Part shown: positions 1 to 7,274 of the stretch, piece after piece | Layout of the letters: the number at the start of each line of letters is the position of its first letter | Numbering within the stretch: the stretch's first letter is position 1 | Assembly (NCBI GenBank): GCA_026770585.1 | Contig: MU646692.1 | Location: forward strand, 320,065-344,222 | DNA length: 24,158 nt | Direction: 5' to 3' | Origin: Baffinella frigidus | Taxonomy: Eukaryota > Cryptophyceae > Cryptomonadales > Baffinellaceae | Position numbers and translations under genes: made by a program | Notes under the pieces: generated by a model | What the model saw: only the letters and a program-made list of their open reading frames with translations | The model's database searches: none | Told to the model about the DNA's origin: nothing

Positions 1-22
1 CTCTCTCTCTCTCTCACACACA

Positions 23-53
<31 letters not shown>

Positions 54-103
54 TCTCTCTCTCTTTCTCTCACTCTTTCTCTCTCTCAGGGGTTTTGGAA
101 TTG
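1..103. repeat. CT microsatellite
   Basis: Near-perfect CT dinucleotide tract interrupted by a CACACA segment and a few CTTT units. It is low-complexity DNA at the window edge with no gene signal. Confidence 0.9.
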
Positions 104-360
104 GGGTTTACCAGCCGGGGTGAGGGGTGGGGGATGAAGGGAGAGGGATGAGGGGTGAGGGGTGAGGGGTGAGGGTTGAAGGATTGAAGGGTTGTGGTTC
201 TGGATTTGGGGTTTGCGATGAGGGTTGAGGTTTGAAGGAAGAGGGTTGAGGCTTGAGGGTGTGGTGGGTCGGGTGTAGTATGTAGGTTGCTGTGTTCCAA
301 GGTTTGGGATTTGGGTATTAGGGTTTGGGGTTTGGGTGTGATGTGTAGTGTTTAGGGTTT
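104..360 (+). repeat. Decayed telomere-like G-rich heptamers
   Basis: G-strand-biased DNA with a 7-nt rhythm. It includes four or more tandem GTGAGGG-like units near 140-175, then GGTTTGGG/GGGTTTAG variants up to about 360. No perfect TTTAGGG run remains. I read it as an eroded interstitial telomeric sequence in the same orientation as the larger arrays downstream. Confidence 0.6.
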
Positions 361-1157
361 GGGGTCTGGGTCAGGACCGCCAGGAGTTTGGAGGCCAAGT
401 GCTCGTCATGTTGGAGAGGGTAGGAGGCAACGGTCAGGGAGCGGGATTGGTTTTGGAATGTTTCTTGTTTCCTTTTCGGACGGAGGAAGAGGGATTGTGA
501 ATTCCAAGGAGGGTCTTTTGATCAGAACGTCTAGTAGCCTTCCAGGTAATGCGGGCGTCCTTTAGTAGCGTCAGGAAGTTATCAGGGCGGGGTTGAGGGC
601 CATTGTCTTTGTCAAGGCATTCTGTATTCCAGTGGGAGCCCAGCACCCAGCAATGAGAGCAGTACTCATGTGGGAGGGGGGGGGCGGAGCGTGGTTTATG
701 GGATAGGTCCTTTAGAGCAAGGGGAAATGACCACTTTCCCATGGACTATCCGGTCGTAGAGCTATTTTTTGACCAGAAATAAATCGATTTTTCTCCAAAA
801 ACAAGTCCCGCCCCACACGAGGCTACAATTCACCTTGTCTTAAAACACGCGACCAGGTCGTGTTTCGTGTTTTCACAGAAAGTCGCAAAAATCTCACGAA
901 ATAGACCGAAATGTAGAAAAAAAAGCCAAATGTTATTCAAATTTCAGGTCACGTCCGAAATTATTCGGTTAAAAGAACGTGTCATGAAACCGACGCAAGT
1001 TCGCACCGGGGTTGCGGTGTGTAGTAACTGTCACGTCTCCGGGTTCCATTGACCTGGGGACGTGACGAAAGACTGCCTTGTGCCAACTCTCAGCACTAGA
1101 CCAGTCCATCTGCGTAATTAAAATAGTTTTATCCGGAGAGCTGCAACAAAGTTTTTG
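361..1157. other. Anonymous intergenic stretch
   Basis: No convincing gene apart from a weak minus-strand ORF at 434-742. It is mixed-composition sequence with no homology to the rest of the window that I could see. It ends where duplicated block A begins. Confidence 0.5.
434..742 (-). CDS. Hypothetical ORF with a zinc-knuckle-like Cys/His motif
   Basis: An ATG-initiated 102-codon ORF. Residues about 27-41 read CSHCWVLGSHWNTEC, that is C-x2-C-x5-H-x4-C. This is one residue longer than the classical CCHC zinc knuckle (C-x2-C-x4-H-x4-C) of retroelement Gag and RNA-binding proteins, and a Gly and a Trp flank the His as is common there. Basic residues follow toward the C-terminus. No other domain, neighbour, splice site or promoter supports it. 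It could be a remnant of a retroelement Gag or nucleic-acid-binding protein, or a chance ORF. I do not assign a function. Confidence 0.25.
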   Translation of the reverse strand: MGKWSFPLALKDLSHKPRSAPPLPHEYCSHCWVLGSHWNTECLDKDNGPQPRPDNFLTLLKDARITWKATRRSDQKTLLGIHNPSSSVRKGNKKHSKTNPAP

Positions 1158-1319
1158 TTTCCCTCTTGATGGACGTGATCCGTGGAAGTTGCTGACCTCA
1201 GCGGGCGCCTTGGTGTCTTGTTTTATCGGACGTGGTTCGTTTTCGGGGAGGAAATAGTGTCTACATTATCGACCGATTTCCGGTCGTGGTTTTGGACTTT
1301 TGGGGTGTTTCTGAGACTA

Positions 1320-1549
1320 TGATCGTAGAGCGTTTGCGGTAATTGTTGTCCGTTTTGGACCTCCGATTTTCCAATTTTCCAATTTTGAAAGGGACTTGTA
1401 GGACGTGACAATGGTTTTAAATAGTACCAGAATTGCGCCTCTTGGTACAATTTAAAATCCTTGTCACGTCCTACAAATCCCTTTCAAAATTGGAAAATTG
1501 GAAAATCGGAGGTCCAAAACGGACAACAATTACCGCAAACGCTCTATGG
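1320..1549. mobile_element. 230 bp full-length foldback MITE (TA target duplication)
   Basis: The two halves are nearly perfect reverse complements: arm 1326-1412 (TAGAGCGTTTGCGGTAATTG and onward) pairs with 1460-1546, and the pairing continues inward to a short loop near 1430-1440. TA flanks both sides (1318-1319 and 1550-1551). Block B has the uninterrupted target GAGACTAGTCTGGG at about 15298-15311, so the insertion and its TA duplication are directly visible. TA duplication plus a long hairpin is typical of Tc1/mariner-type MITEs. There is no ORF of its own. Confidence 0.92.
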
Positions 1550-2139
1550 TAGTCTGGGCAAGAATGAACTTTGGCACTTGCATTCAGAACCCTTTCACAG
1601 ACGAATCTCGTCCAGGAAATGTTTGGACGACACACTCTTGTGATGACTAAAAATTGGGGAATGGACAACAGGGGATATTTTACCACACCACTTGGACAAG
1701 AGGGGATATATTGTTGAATCTCCCCGAATCTGCAACGTGTTGGTCATGGAGACAGTTGGACACACGGGCTAAGCTCTCTTCACATTTTACAATGATCTAC
1801 ACACTTATCTAGAACTTTATGCTGACGGACCTGGTCATAATCCCTGGTCATAATTCCATCTGGAATGTTCTTTACAACTGGTCACCTGGTCATAATTCCT
1901 TCTGGTTTATTCTGGTTTATGACCAGGAGACTGGTCATAATTCCTTCTGGGATGTTCATGATCCCTGGATGCGTCTCTTCGGAGCTCCGAGGGGATAGCG
2001 TGTTTTCTCTTCGGAGCTCCGAGGGGATTGCTTGTCGAGATCACGACAGCGGAGCTCCGACCGGAGCGAGACATGCCCCGCAGCCGCTGCATACCTGAGC
2101 CGAGGCCGAGACCCAGCTGTCTGTGGCCCATCCAAAATA

Positions 2140-2244
2140 GAAAAAACATGACGCGGAGCGTCATGTTTTTTCCATTCCCCTAACGTGGCGCGAAGCGCCA
2201 CGTGTTGGCGCAAAGCGCCGTTGAGCGCGAAGCGCCACGTGTTG
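2140..2244. repeat. Cluster of short stable hairpins
   Basis: A 15 bp stem with a GGA loop at 2140-2172 is followed by three mini-hairpins: ACGTGGCGC-GAA-GCGCCACGT (2183-2203), GGCGC-AAA-GCGCC (2207-2219) and GCGC-GAA-GCGC (2225-2235). GCGAAGC is known as an unusually stable DNA mini-hairpin. Two CACGTG hexamers (2199-2204 and 2236-2241) lie in the copies of GCGCCACGTGTTG. All are inside the MULE-like element. Confidence 0.85.
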
Positions 2245-2314
2245 AGTCACATATAAATCTCATCACGTCCGAACACATGCCATATACACGGACGTGTTGT
2301 CTGTAGTAAAAACT

Positions 2315-2344
2315 GGACAAGAGGGGATATATCCCCTCTTGTCC
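2315..2344. repeat. Perfect 30 bp palindrome
   Basis: Head-to-head joining of two copies of GGACAAGAGGGGATA. The same motif forms the element's terminal inverted repeats at 1663 and 2606 and recurs once at 1694. It may be a subterminal transposase-binding repeat or a nested-end relic (inference). Confidence 0.9.
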
Positions 2345-2675
2345 GAAAAGGTGCTATTATCCTCTAGCCGGTTTTATAGGAATATAATCCCTTTAGAACA
2401 TATTTTTTGGCCTGTAGTAAAGATCTGAAGATTTCATCGCAGCTCGATTTTTTTTAGCAGATTCTGGAGCTGACGGCCAAATCTCGAGGATCTGCGCTTT
2501 CAGATTTGAAAAAGGACAAAAATTAGGGGCGAAATTTCGCAGCAAACCCGAAATATAGATGGACACTTTATTTTTCAAACCGGCTAGAGGATATCCCCAG
2601 TTGTCCAAGACCCCTAAAAATTGCACAAATTCGCTTGCTCCTAGGAAAGTCGAAATTGCGACCCCGGACACGACC

Positions 2676-2727
2676 CCCACACGCGCACACACACGACCCC
2701 CACACGCGCACACACACACACACACTT
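2676..2727. repeat. Tandem CGACCCCCACACGCGCACAC repeat and CA microsatellite
   Basis: About two units of a ~26 bp C-rich/CA-rich repeat, running into a CA tract and then a CT-rich stretch up to about 2775. This forms the immediate upstream region of regulator copy A and has no counterpart before copy B. Confidence 0.8.
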
Positions 2728-2790
2728 TCTCTTTTTCTCTTCCTCTGGCTCTTTGTCTCTGTCTCGCATCTGTTCCTCCGCGGCACTTCG

Positions 2791-4452
2791 ATGTCCAACC
2801 TCTCAGGCAGCAGCCCCGAGGACGGTGCGGTGCCGGATGAAGGAGATGACACGGCGTGGAAGAGGCGCGTGGGGCGCCAGCGTGAACGCCGCCTGGGAAC
2901 AGACGAGCTCTGGAGGAGGCTGGACGACCTCGCCACTGACTCGAGTGAGTTCTCCTTACCCAGCGACCCCTGCACACTCTCGGCCCCCGCCCCCCACCCC
3001 CCGCCCCTGCTGCTCCCAGGACAGCTTCGCTGATGGGCGTGGTGTTCTGGCGCAGGGTCAACGGTCACAAACGGGGCTCGGAAAGGTCAGGCGCTCAAGT
3101 CGAAGCGGACGCGGACAGAGCTCTTGGAAGCAACGATTTCACAGATGCGCAGGCTGATGGCGCCGGGTGCGTTGGAGCGAGCCTGCACCACGCAGGCGGT
3201 GGCGCCGGGTGCGTTCGAGCAAGACTACTCCACGCAGGCGATGGCGTGGGGTGCGTTGGAGCAAGCCTACACCATGCAGGCGGGGGCCGGGATCATCGCC
3301 ATCGAGCTGAGGAGCGGCAAAATCGCGTACCAGAGCCCTTCCTTCCAGCACCTTACCAGTTGGATACCGGTGGAGGCGCGCGGCAACATCCGGATGTCAA
3401 TGGACTCTCGGGACGGCGACGACTTTCAGAGCTTCTGTCAGTCGGTGGTGAGGGACGTAGGCGAGCCGTACAGAGACACCTTCTGGGAGCTTGACAAAGT
3501 GGTGGGGCGTTCCATCACGGTGCGCTTCTTCACCCGCGCGCCAGGGCCGCCTGGTCTGCAAATTCCAGAGTGGCCGCTCATGGTGCGCACAGTCAACCTC
3601 ACGCTGGTGGGGGTGCAGCCGCGGCAGCTTGGGGAATCGCCAGCGGCCGGCATGCGGGTGCCGTTTTTCGGGCAGGCACGGTTTCCAGAGGCGATCGGGG
3701 TGTTCACGGCGGATCTGAGCGGAGGCACGCCGCAGCAGTGAACGTTGCAGGTGGCGCACGTTCGGTATTTGCTGGACTGCGATTTGGCGTCGGGCACCTA
3801 CGACTTGGACACTGGAACCATGAAACCGTTGGAGCAAATCGCGACGCTCTTCAACTACAGGTTTTTGAAAGAGGAGGGGGGCGGCGACAGCATGTTCGCC
3901 CGTGCGGTATCCAAGCTGGAGTACGCCGCCACAAGCGCCCTGAACATGGCTCAACGCTCTACCTCGTGGGTGACCCGCAAGGCACTGCGAATCACGCACC
4001 AGTGGACCAATCGCCTCAATGAAGACGACACCGTGGCGGTATCCCTCAACGTGTTCCTCAAACTTTTCGGGGGCTTGTCGACCAGCATCTCGATGGATTA
4101 CGTCGCTGGCAAGGTCGGATTCTCTCACGGAGGGCTGGATGTCCTGTTGTTCGTCGCCGACCCGGAGCAGCCTCTCGACGGCTACCTGCGCGCCACGTTG
4201 GTCAGGGTCGCGGCAGCCAAGGTCAGGGGAGCGATCGATGTGGACCGTCCTTTCGTCTTTTCGCTTGAATGGGGCGCTGGTGCCTATCACATGGTTGGAC
4301 GGATAATAGGGTTTGACTCGTTGGGCAAGAAGAGGCCGCCGGTAGTGGAGGATGATGTGCACCAGCTTTTCGAGAAGCTCAAGGTGTCTCCAGGGGTGGG
4401 TGTCTTCAGCGACGGGTACGCCACAATCCGTGTTGGACAATCTGATGTGTAG
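2791..4452 (+). pseudogene. bHLH-PAS-like regulator, copy A, interrupted by TGA at codon 280
   Basis: Paralogue of the intact gene at 16005-17723. Exon 1 is 2791-2944 (51 codons plus one base), the 111-nt intron is 2945-3055 (GTGAGT...GCGCAG), and exon 2 starts at 3056 in matching phase. The basic/HLH segment, the three 14-residue repeats (3157-3282) and the PAS-like domain are all present. TGA at 3739-3741 replaces TGG (Trp280 in copy B). The same frame then stays open to TAG at 4450-4452, so this is the only visible break. The C-terminal tail is about 20 residues shorter than in copy B and ends QSDV. The ATG is chosen because homology with copy B begins only ~13 bp upstream of it. The outcome could be a pseudogene, a truncated 279-residue protein that keeps bHLH and PAS, or readthrough. 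A 957 bp transposon sits in its upstream region. Confidence 0.75.
2945..3055 (+). other. Intron of regulator copy A
   Basis: Donor GTGAGT at 2945, a pyrimidine-rich C tract around 2990-3015, and acceptor GGCGCAG ending at 3055. It joins phase 1 to phase 1 (A|GG, Arg52). The earlier AG at 3018-3019 has the right phase but would run into TGA at 3031. The sequence is identical to the copy B intron. Confidence 0.75.
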
Positions 4453-4696
4453 CCAAGCAGTTGCAGCGCCGGTACACAACGCCCGGCGTGGCGCGGACGC
4501 CTCCTTGGGAGCGCGGGGGTGGGGGCGAAGGATGCCGAGATGAAAGGATCTTGAACAATGAATACAACACTCATGCATGTCTGATCGTGCCAGCGCTGCC
4601 CTTTGTGCGTTTCTGATTTTCCTTTTGGATGCATCACCTCACGGCACATTCAACTCAACAAACGTTGCCATCTCCCCCACCCCCCCCTCTCAACTA
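4453..4696 (+). other. 3' flank of copy A
   Basis: No gene. It is homologous to 17860-18099 in block B (CCTCCTTGGGAGCGCG, then GAATACAACA and CAACAAACGTTGC). About 130 bp present after the copy B stop (17724-17865) is missing here. That accounts for the different C-terminal ends of the two proteins. Confidence 0.6.
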
Positions 4697-4796
4697 TCCC
4701 GTAAGTGGCCAGGGGTTAGATTTGACCCATCACAGGTCCTAGGCTCCTACATATGCCCTACAGTAGGAGCGTTTTGGCTACTGGCCACTTGAGGGA
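4697..4796. mobile_element. AAGTGGCCA-family MITE, copy 1
   Basis: A 100 bp element flanked by TA (4695-4696 and 4797-4798). Its inverted ends are TCCCGTAAGTGGCCA and TGGCCACTTGAGGGA. The orthologous copy in block B is at 18100-18203, so this insertion predates the duplication. Confidence 0.85.
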
Positions 4797-4917
4797 TACA
4801 TGTAATCCTAGGTGACGGGCGTTCATCCTCATACACACTTGTACAGGGGTTACTCAAAGTTAAAGTCATAACGGCGAACCCTCTTTAATAAATTCAGTAA
4901 TCAGTAATCACACCAAC

Positions 4918-5360
4918 CAGAGGACCTTGGTGGGCGGACCTTAAACAATCAAGATCCACAGAAAACGGGCGTGCCAGGACCTTAGATTGTAGAGGTCCGC
5001 AAAAAAGGGGGAAATGGACCTGAAATTCAGTGCACGTCCTTAAATTCAGTAAGATTATTTGTTTTGGGGGTTTACATGTACATGTACACTGTCCATGTAG
5101 TTGTAATTTTGCACCACTTGGCAACTCAGTTTTTTTGAGAAATGTTGGCAACTCAGTTTTTTTGAGAAATGCTCCATTCTCCGGGAAGTAAGCGATGTCG
5201 GGCCAGATTGTTCTGCCGTGTTGAGGTCCGCAAAAAACGGGTGTGTCCGGACCTTAATGTTGAGGTCCGCAGGGAAGTCCGTGTTGCGCGGACCATAAGT
5301 TATTAAGGTCCACCTCTCAATTTGTGATGTGTGACCTTAATTTGTGTGACCTTAACTTCA
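4918..5360. repeat. GGTCC/GGACC-rich zone
   Basis: Many copies of AGGTCCGC, GGACCTTAA and related heptamers on both strands, interspersed with A-rich tracts. A 27 bp direct duplication beginning TTGGCAACTCAG lies at 5118-5144 and 5145-5171. The block B counterpart is 18290-18490. No ORF. AATAAA at 4887, just before the zone, could be a poly(A) signal for transcripts from the left (weak). Confidence 0.6.
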
Positions 5361-5664
5361 AGTAATCCCTGTACCCCTCTGTGGTACTCAACCCCTTTGT
5401 GGTACTCAGTCTTCTGCCCTCCCGCCTCTCCCTGCACTGAGCCTGAGGTGTCCGCGGTTGTGCGGTGATCATGAACGGTGTTGTCCCATCCCCTGCCATC
5501 TCACACATTGGCCTCAAGTCCTGGCTCTCACAGCTTTTCTCAAGTCCAGTCACCTGTTTGCTGTGCAGTCACATCTCTTTCGCACCTACCTCTGACGCAG
5601 GGTCGTTCACATTGGGCGCGGGGATGCAGCCAGGAAGAGATGGGGGAATGCGGAGGAAGTGCGC
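5361..5664. other. Conserved non-coding segment of block A
   Basis: No supported gene. It is well conserved with 18495-18725 of block B (CTTCTGCCCTCCCGCCTCTC and onward). Short ORFs exist in several frames, but the two copies do not keep a common frame. Confidence 0.5.
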
Positions 5665-5666
5665 TA

Positions 5667-5784
5667 CAGGGGTACCTCACTCATAAGAAACCGCCCCCCC
5701 CTAGGACCCTACAGTAGGACCATGCCTAGGGCCATACGGTGGTCCTAGGGGGGGGGGCAGTTTCTTATGAGCGAGATACCCCTG
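5667..5784. mobile_element. CAGGGGTACC-family MITE, copy 1
   Basis: A 118 bp element with ~45 bp inverted arms starting CAGGGGTACCTC and containing CATAAGAAAC. It is flanked by TA at 5665-5666 and 5785-5786. The short centre is rich in CCTAGG. A 5'-truncated relative lies at the matching place in block B (18741-18785). Confidence 0.9.
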
Positions 5785-5825
5785 TAGGCGGTGTTCACTC
5801 CAATCTTCCACGCTTCGTCCTGCTA

Positions 5826-5942
5826 CAGAGGCACCTCGCTTATAAGAAACTGCCTTCCCCTAGGACCCTACAGTAGGCCTATGCCTAGGGCCCTATGGTG
5901 GTCCTAGGGGGTCGGCGGTTTCTTATGAGCGAGGTACCCCTG
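5826..5942. mobile_element. CAGGGGTACC-family MITE, copy 2
   Basis: A 117 bp relative of the element at 5667, only 41 bp away, flanked by TA (5824-5825 and 5943-5944). Block B shows the unoccupied target CTTCGTCCTTCTAGCCCATC near 18820-18835 with a single TA, so this insertion came after the block duplication. Confidence 0.92.
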
Positions 5943-5944
5943 TA

Positions 5945-6123
5945 GCGCATCCAGCCTCAACCCAAACCAGTGCTGATCTGATCCGAAAGGAAACATGGCC
6001 TTTTTACAGAACCATTTCCAGTGTCCGCCTATGTTCGGAGCTCGAAGAACCTAAAGGACCTGAAGGGCTTCACCCTGGTTGCGCGTATCTCTGGTTCCAC
6101 GGCCAGATCGTTGCTTTGCAAGA
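5945..6123. other. Non-coding segment shared with block B
   Basis: Matches 19040-19165 in part (CAGTGTCCGCCTATG, CTAAAGGACCT). Block B has about 200 bp extra here (18840-19040). No gene is seen. Confidence 0.4.
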
Positions 6124-6125
6124 TA

Positions 6126-6226
6126 TCCCTGAAGTGGCCAGTAGGCTCATACGCCCTACCGTAGGGCCCTAGGATCTGTCTAGGACCTCTTGGCAGTCAA
6201 ATTTGACGGCATGGCCACTTAAGGGA
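6126..6226. mobile_element. AAGTGGCCA-family MITE, copy 2 (opposite orientation)
   Basis: A 101 bp element flanked by TA (6124-6125 and 6227-6228), with ends TCCCTGAAGTGGCCA and TGGCCACTTAAGGGA. Its inner sequence (TCAAATTTGACGG near the right end) is reversed relative to the copy at 4697. Block B has an empty site (TTTTGCAATATATCTCGG, about 19156-19173). Confidence 0.9.
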
Positions 6227-6467
6227 TACCTCGGGAAACTGGAGAGGCAGATTCGATCGCAATTCTTCCCCTGGTGCGACGAGAAGCGCGCCAGAGATAG
6301 GAGACACGCGAGGCTCAGCACATCTTCATGTCCTGTATTCACGGTATTCACCACATCTTCAGGGAATCATTTTGTCCCGGTGAACTCACTCAACAAACGA
6401 CTTGACGAGATAAATGAATTTTATTTGTCATGACATTGAAATGTTTCAGGGGGGGCAAAATCCAACC
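6227..6467. other. Non-coding segment conserved with 19170-19384
   Basis: No gene. It is shared sequence including CAACAAACGACTTGA near 6394, matched at 19315 in block B. The ORFs present are not kept between copies. Confidence 0.5.
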
Positions 6468-6535
6468 CACGAACCCCTCACCGCTTAACGCTCACCCCAA
6501 CCCCCTTACCTCCTAACTCCCAACCCTCAATCGCC
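6468..6535 (-). repeat. Decayed C-strand telomere-like tract
   Basis: Runs of CCCCTCA, CCCAACC and CCCTCAA read as the complement of TTGAGGG-type heptamers. The block B counterpart is at 19385-19442. The orientation is opposite to the array that follows at 7104. Confidence 0.55.
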
Positions 6536-6555
6536 AAATCAGCCCCTCCCGGCGC

Positions 6556-6612
6556 TGTGAGCCTCGGTCGGACAGGTGACGAGCCTCAGTCGGACAGGTG
6601 ACGAGCCTCGGT
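6556..6612. repeat. Tandem GAGCCTCGGTCGGACAG repeat
   Basis: Two and a half units of ~23 bp (GTGACGAGCCTCAGTCGGAC type). It belongs to about 170 bp that block B lacks. Confidence 0.8.
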
Positions 6613-6897
6613 GGTTGACTAATGAATGGTATCTTTGGTCTCGCTTGTGCGTCAGGCCTTGGCCTCTGCGGCCTCTCTCCTCCCAAGCGGGGTCTCATCT
6701 GGAAGCGTTCGGCCTCGGCGCGGTTAAGTGGGAGCATCACGGGTAACTTGTGAGGTCTCCAGTGAGCGGGGAGCCCCTCGCCCCCACCTTGCGAGCAAGA
6801 GCCAAATCCTCAAGCAAATGAAACAACACATCAAACACACACCATCCTGCGTATGCTCGCCAGGGAGAGTGGCGGCGCTGGGGCCCTAGGATGGACC

Positions 6898-7103
6898 AAC
6901 GGGCAGCGGGTTCTTGTATTCGAGATACCACAGTAAATGTACGTTGAAAAGTCGTGGGGCTCTCCAGAGGCGCCATGTCTAGGGTCTAGATGCAACCACC
7001 CCACCTCGCTTGTCGCCCCCGCACAGACAGCGCCTCCGCGAGGGTAAACACACGATACAAAATCTAGCAAGCTTCGAGTGCCTGGAGCACCGACAGGTCA
7101 CTC
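6898..7103. repeat. Conserved subtelomere-array junction block A
   Basis: The last ~200 bp before the telomere-like array, strongly conserved with 19780-20009. Only one difference is visible over the 60 bp ending TCTAGATGCAACC. It holds GAAAAGTCGTGGGGCTCTCC and ends CACCGACAGGTCAC. Its function is unknown. Confidence 0.8.
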
Positions 7104-7235
7104 TTAGGGTTTGGGGGTTAGGGTATAGGGGTGAGGGTTTACGGTTTACGATTTGAGATGTAAGGTTTAGGGTTCAGGGTTTAGGGTTCAGGGTTTAGGG
7201 TTTAGGGCTGGGAGTTTAGGGGTAGGGTTTGGGGT

Positions 7236-7274
<39 letters not shown>

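Larger units (their letters stand above)
1657..2613. mobile_element. 957 bp non-autonomous MULE-like DNA transposon with 10 bp target duplication
   Basis: It is flanked by direct repeats CTAAAAATTG (1647-1656 and 2614-2623). Block B has a single equivalent site (CTAAAAAGTG followed by CACA), so this is a paralogous empty site. The terminal inverted repeats are about 23 bp: GGG then GGACAACAGGGGATAT on the left, against GGG then GGACAACTGGGGATAT on the right when reverse-complemented. A 9-11 bp duplication is characteristic of Mutator-like elements. The interior has no transposase ORF. It holds CTGGTCATAATTCC repeats (1829-1950), two TCTCTTCGGAGCTCCGAGGG units (1974 and 2006), a hairpin cluster (2140-2244), a 30 bp palindrome (2315-2344) and a 16 bp inverted pair (2359-2374 with 2577-2592). 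It ends 177 bp before the copy A start codon. Confidence 0.82.
1158..7103. repeat. Duplicated subtelomeric block A
   Basis: Collinear with block B at 15142-20009. Shared landmarks in order are: a ~160 bp opening segment (1158-1319 with 15142-15303), the regulator gene, a GC-rich 3' flank (CCTCCTTGGGAGCGCG), the AAGTGGCCA MITE, the GGTCC-rich zone, the 5400-5620 segment, MITE sites, a 6070-6300 segment, a decayed C-strand tract (6468-6535) and a conserved junction block (6898-7103) running into TTTAGGG-type DNA. Length differences between A and B are largely explained by transposon insertions and small indels. Block A carries the interrupted gene copy. Confidence 0.9.

Noticed and set aside
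2393-3068. Long minus-strand frames across the copy A upstream region and exon 1 (similarly 15823-16282)
   Set aside because: They cross transposon palindromes, CA repeats and the identified intron and exon of the sense gene. The products are low-complexity Arg/Gly/Ser-rich.
3033-3494. 153-codon forward frame rich in HHAGG repeats (also 16247-16708)
   Set aside because: An out-of-frame shadow of the three 42 bp coding repeats.
3397-4578. 393-codon minus-strand open frame opposite copy A, and a matching 347-codon frame at 16611-17654
   Set aside because: It mirrors the sense gene, whose GC-rich third positions suppress stops on the other strand. The product is Arg/His-rich without motifs, and the sense strand has the intron, domains and frame-conserving indels.
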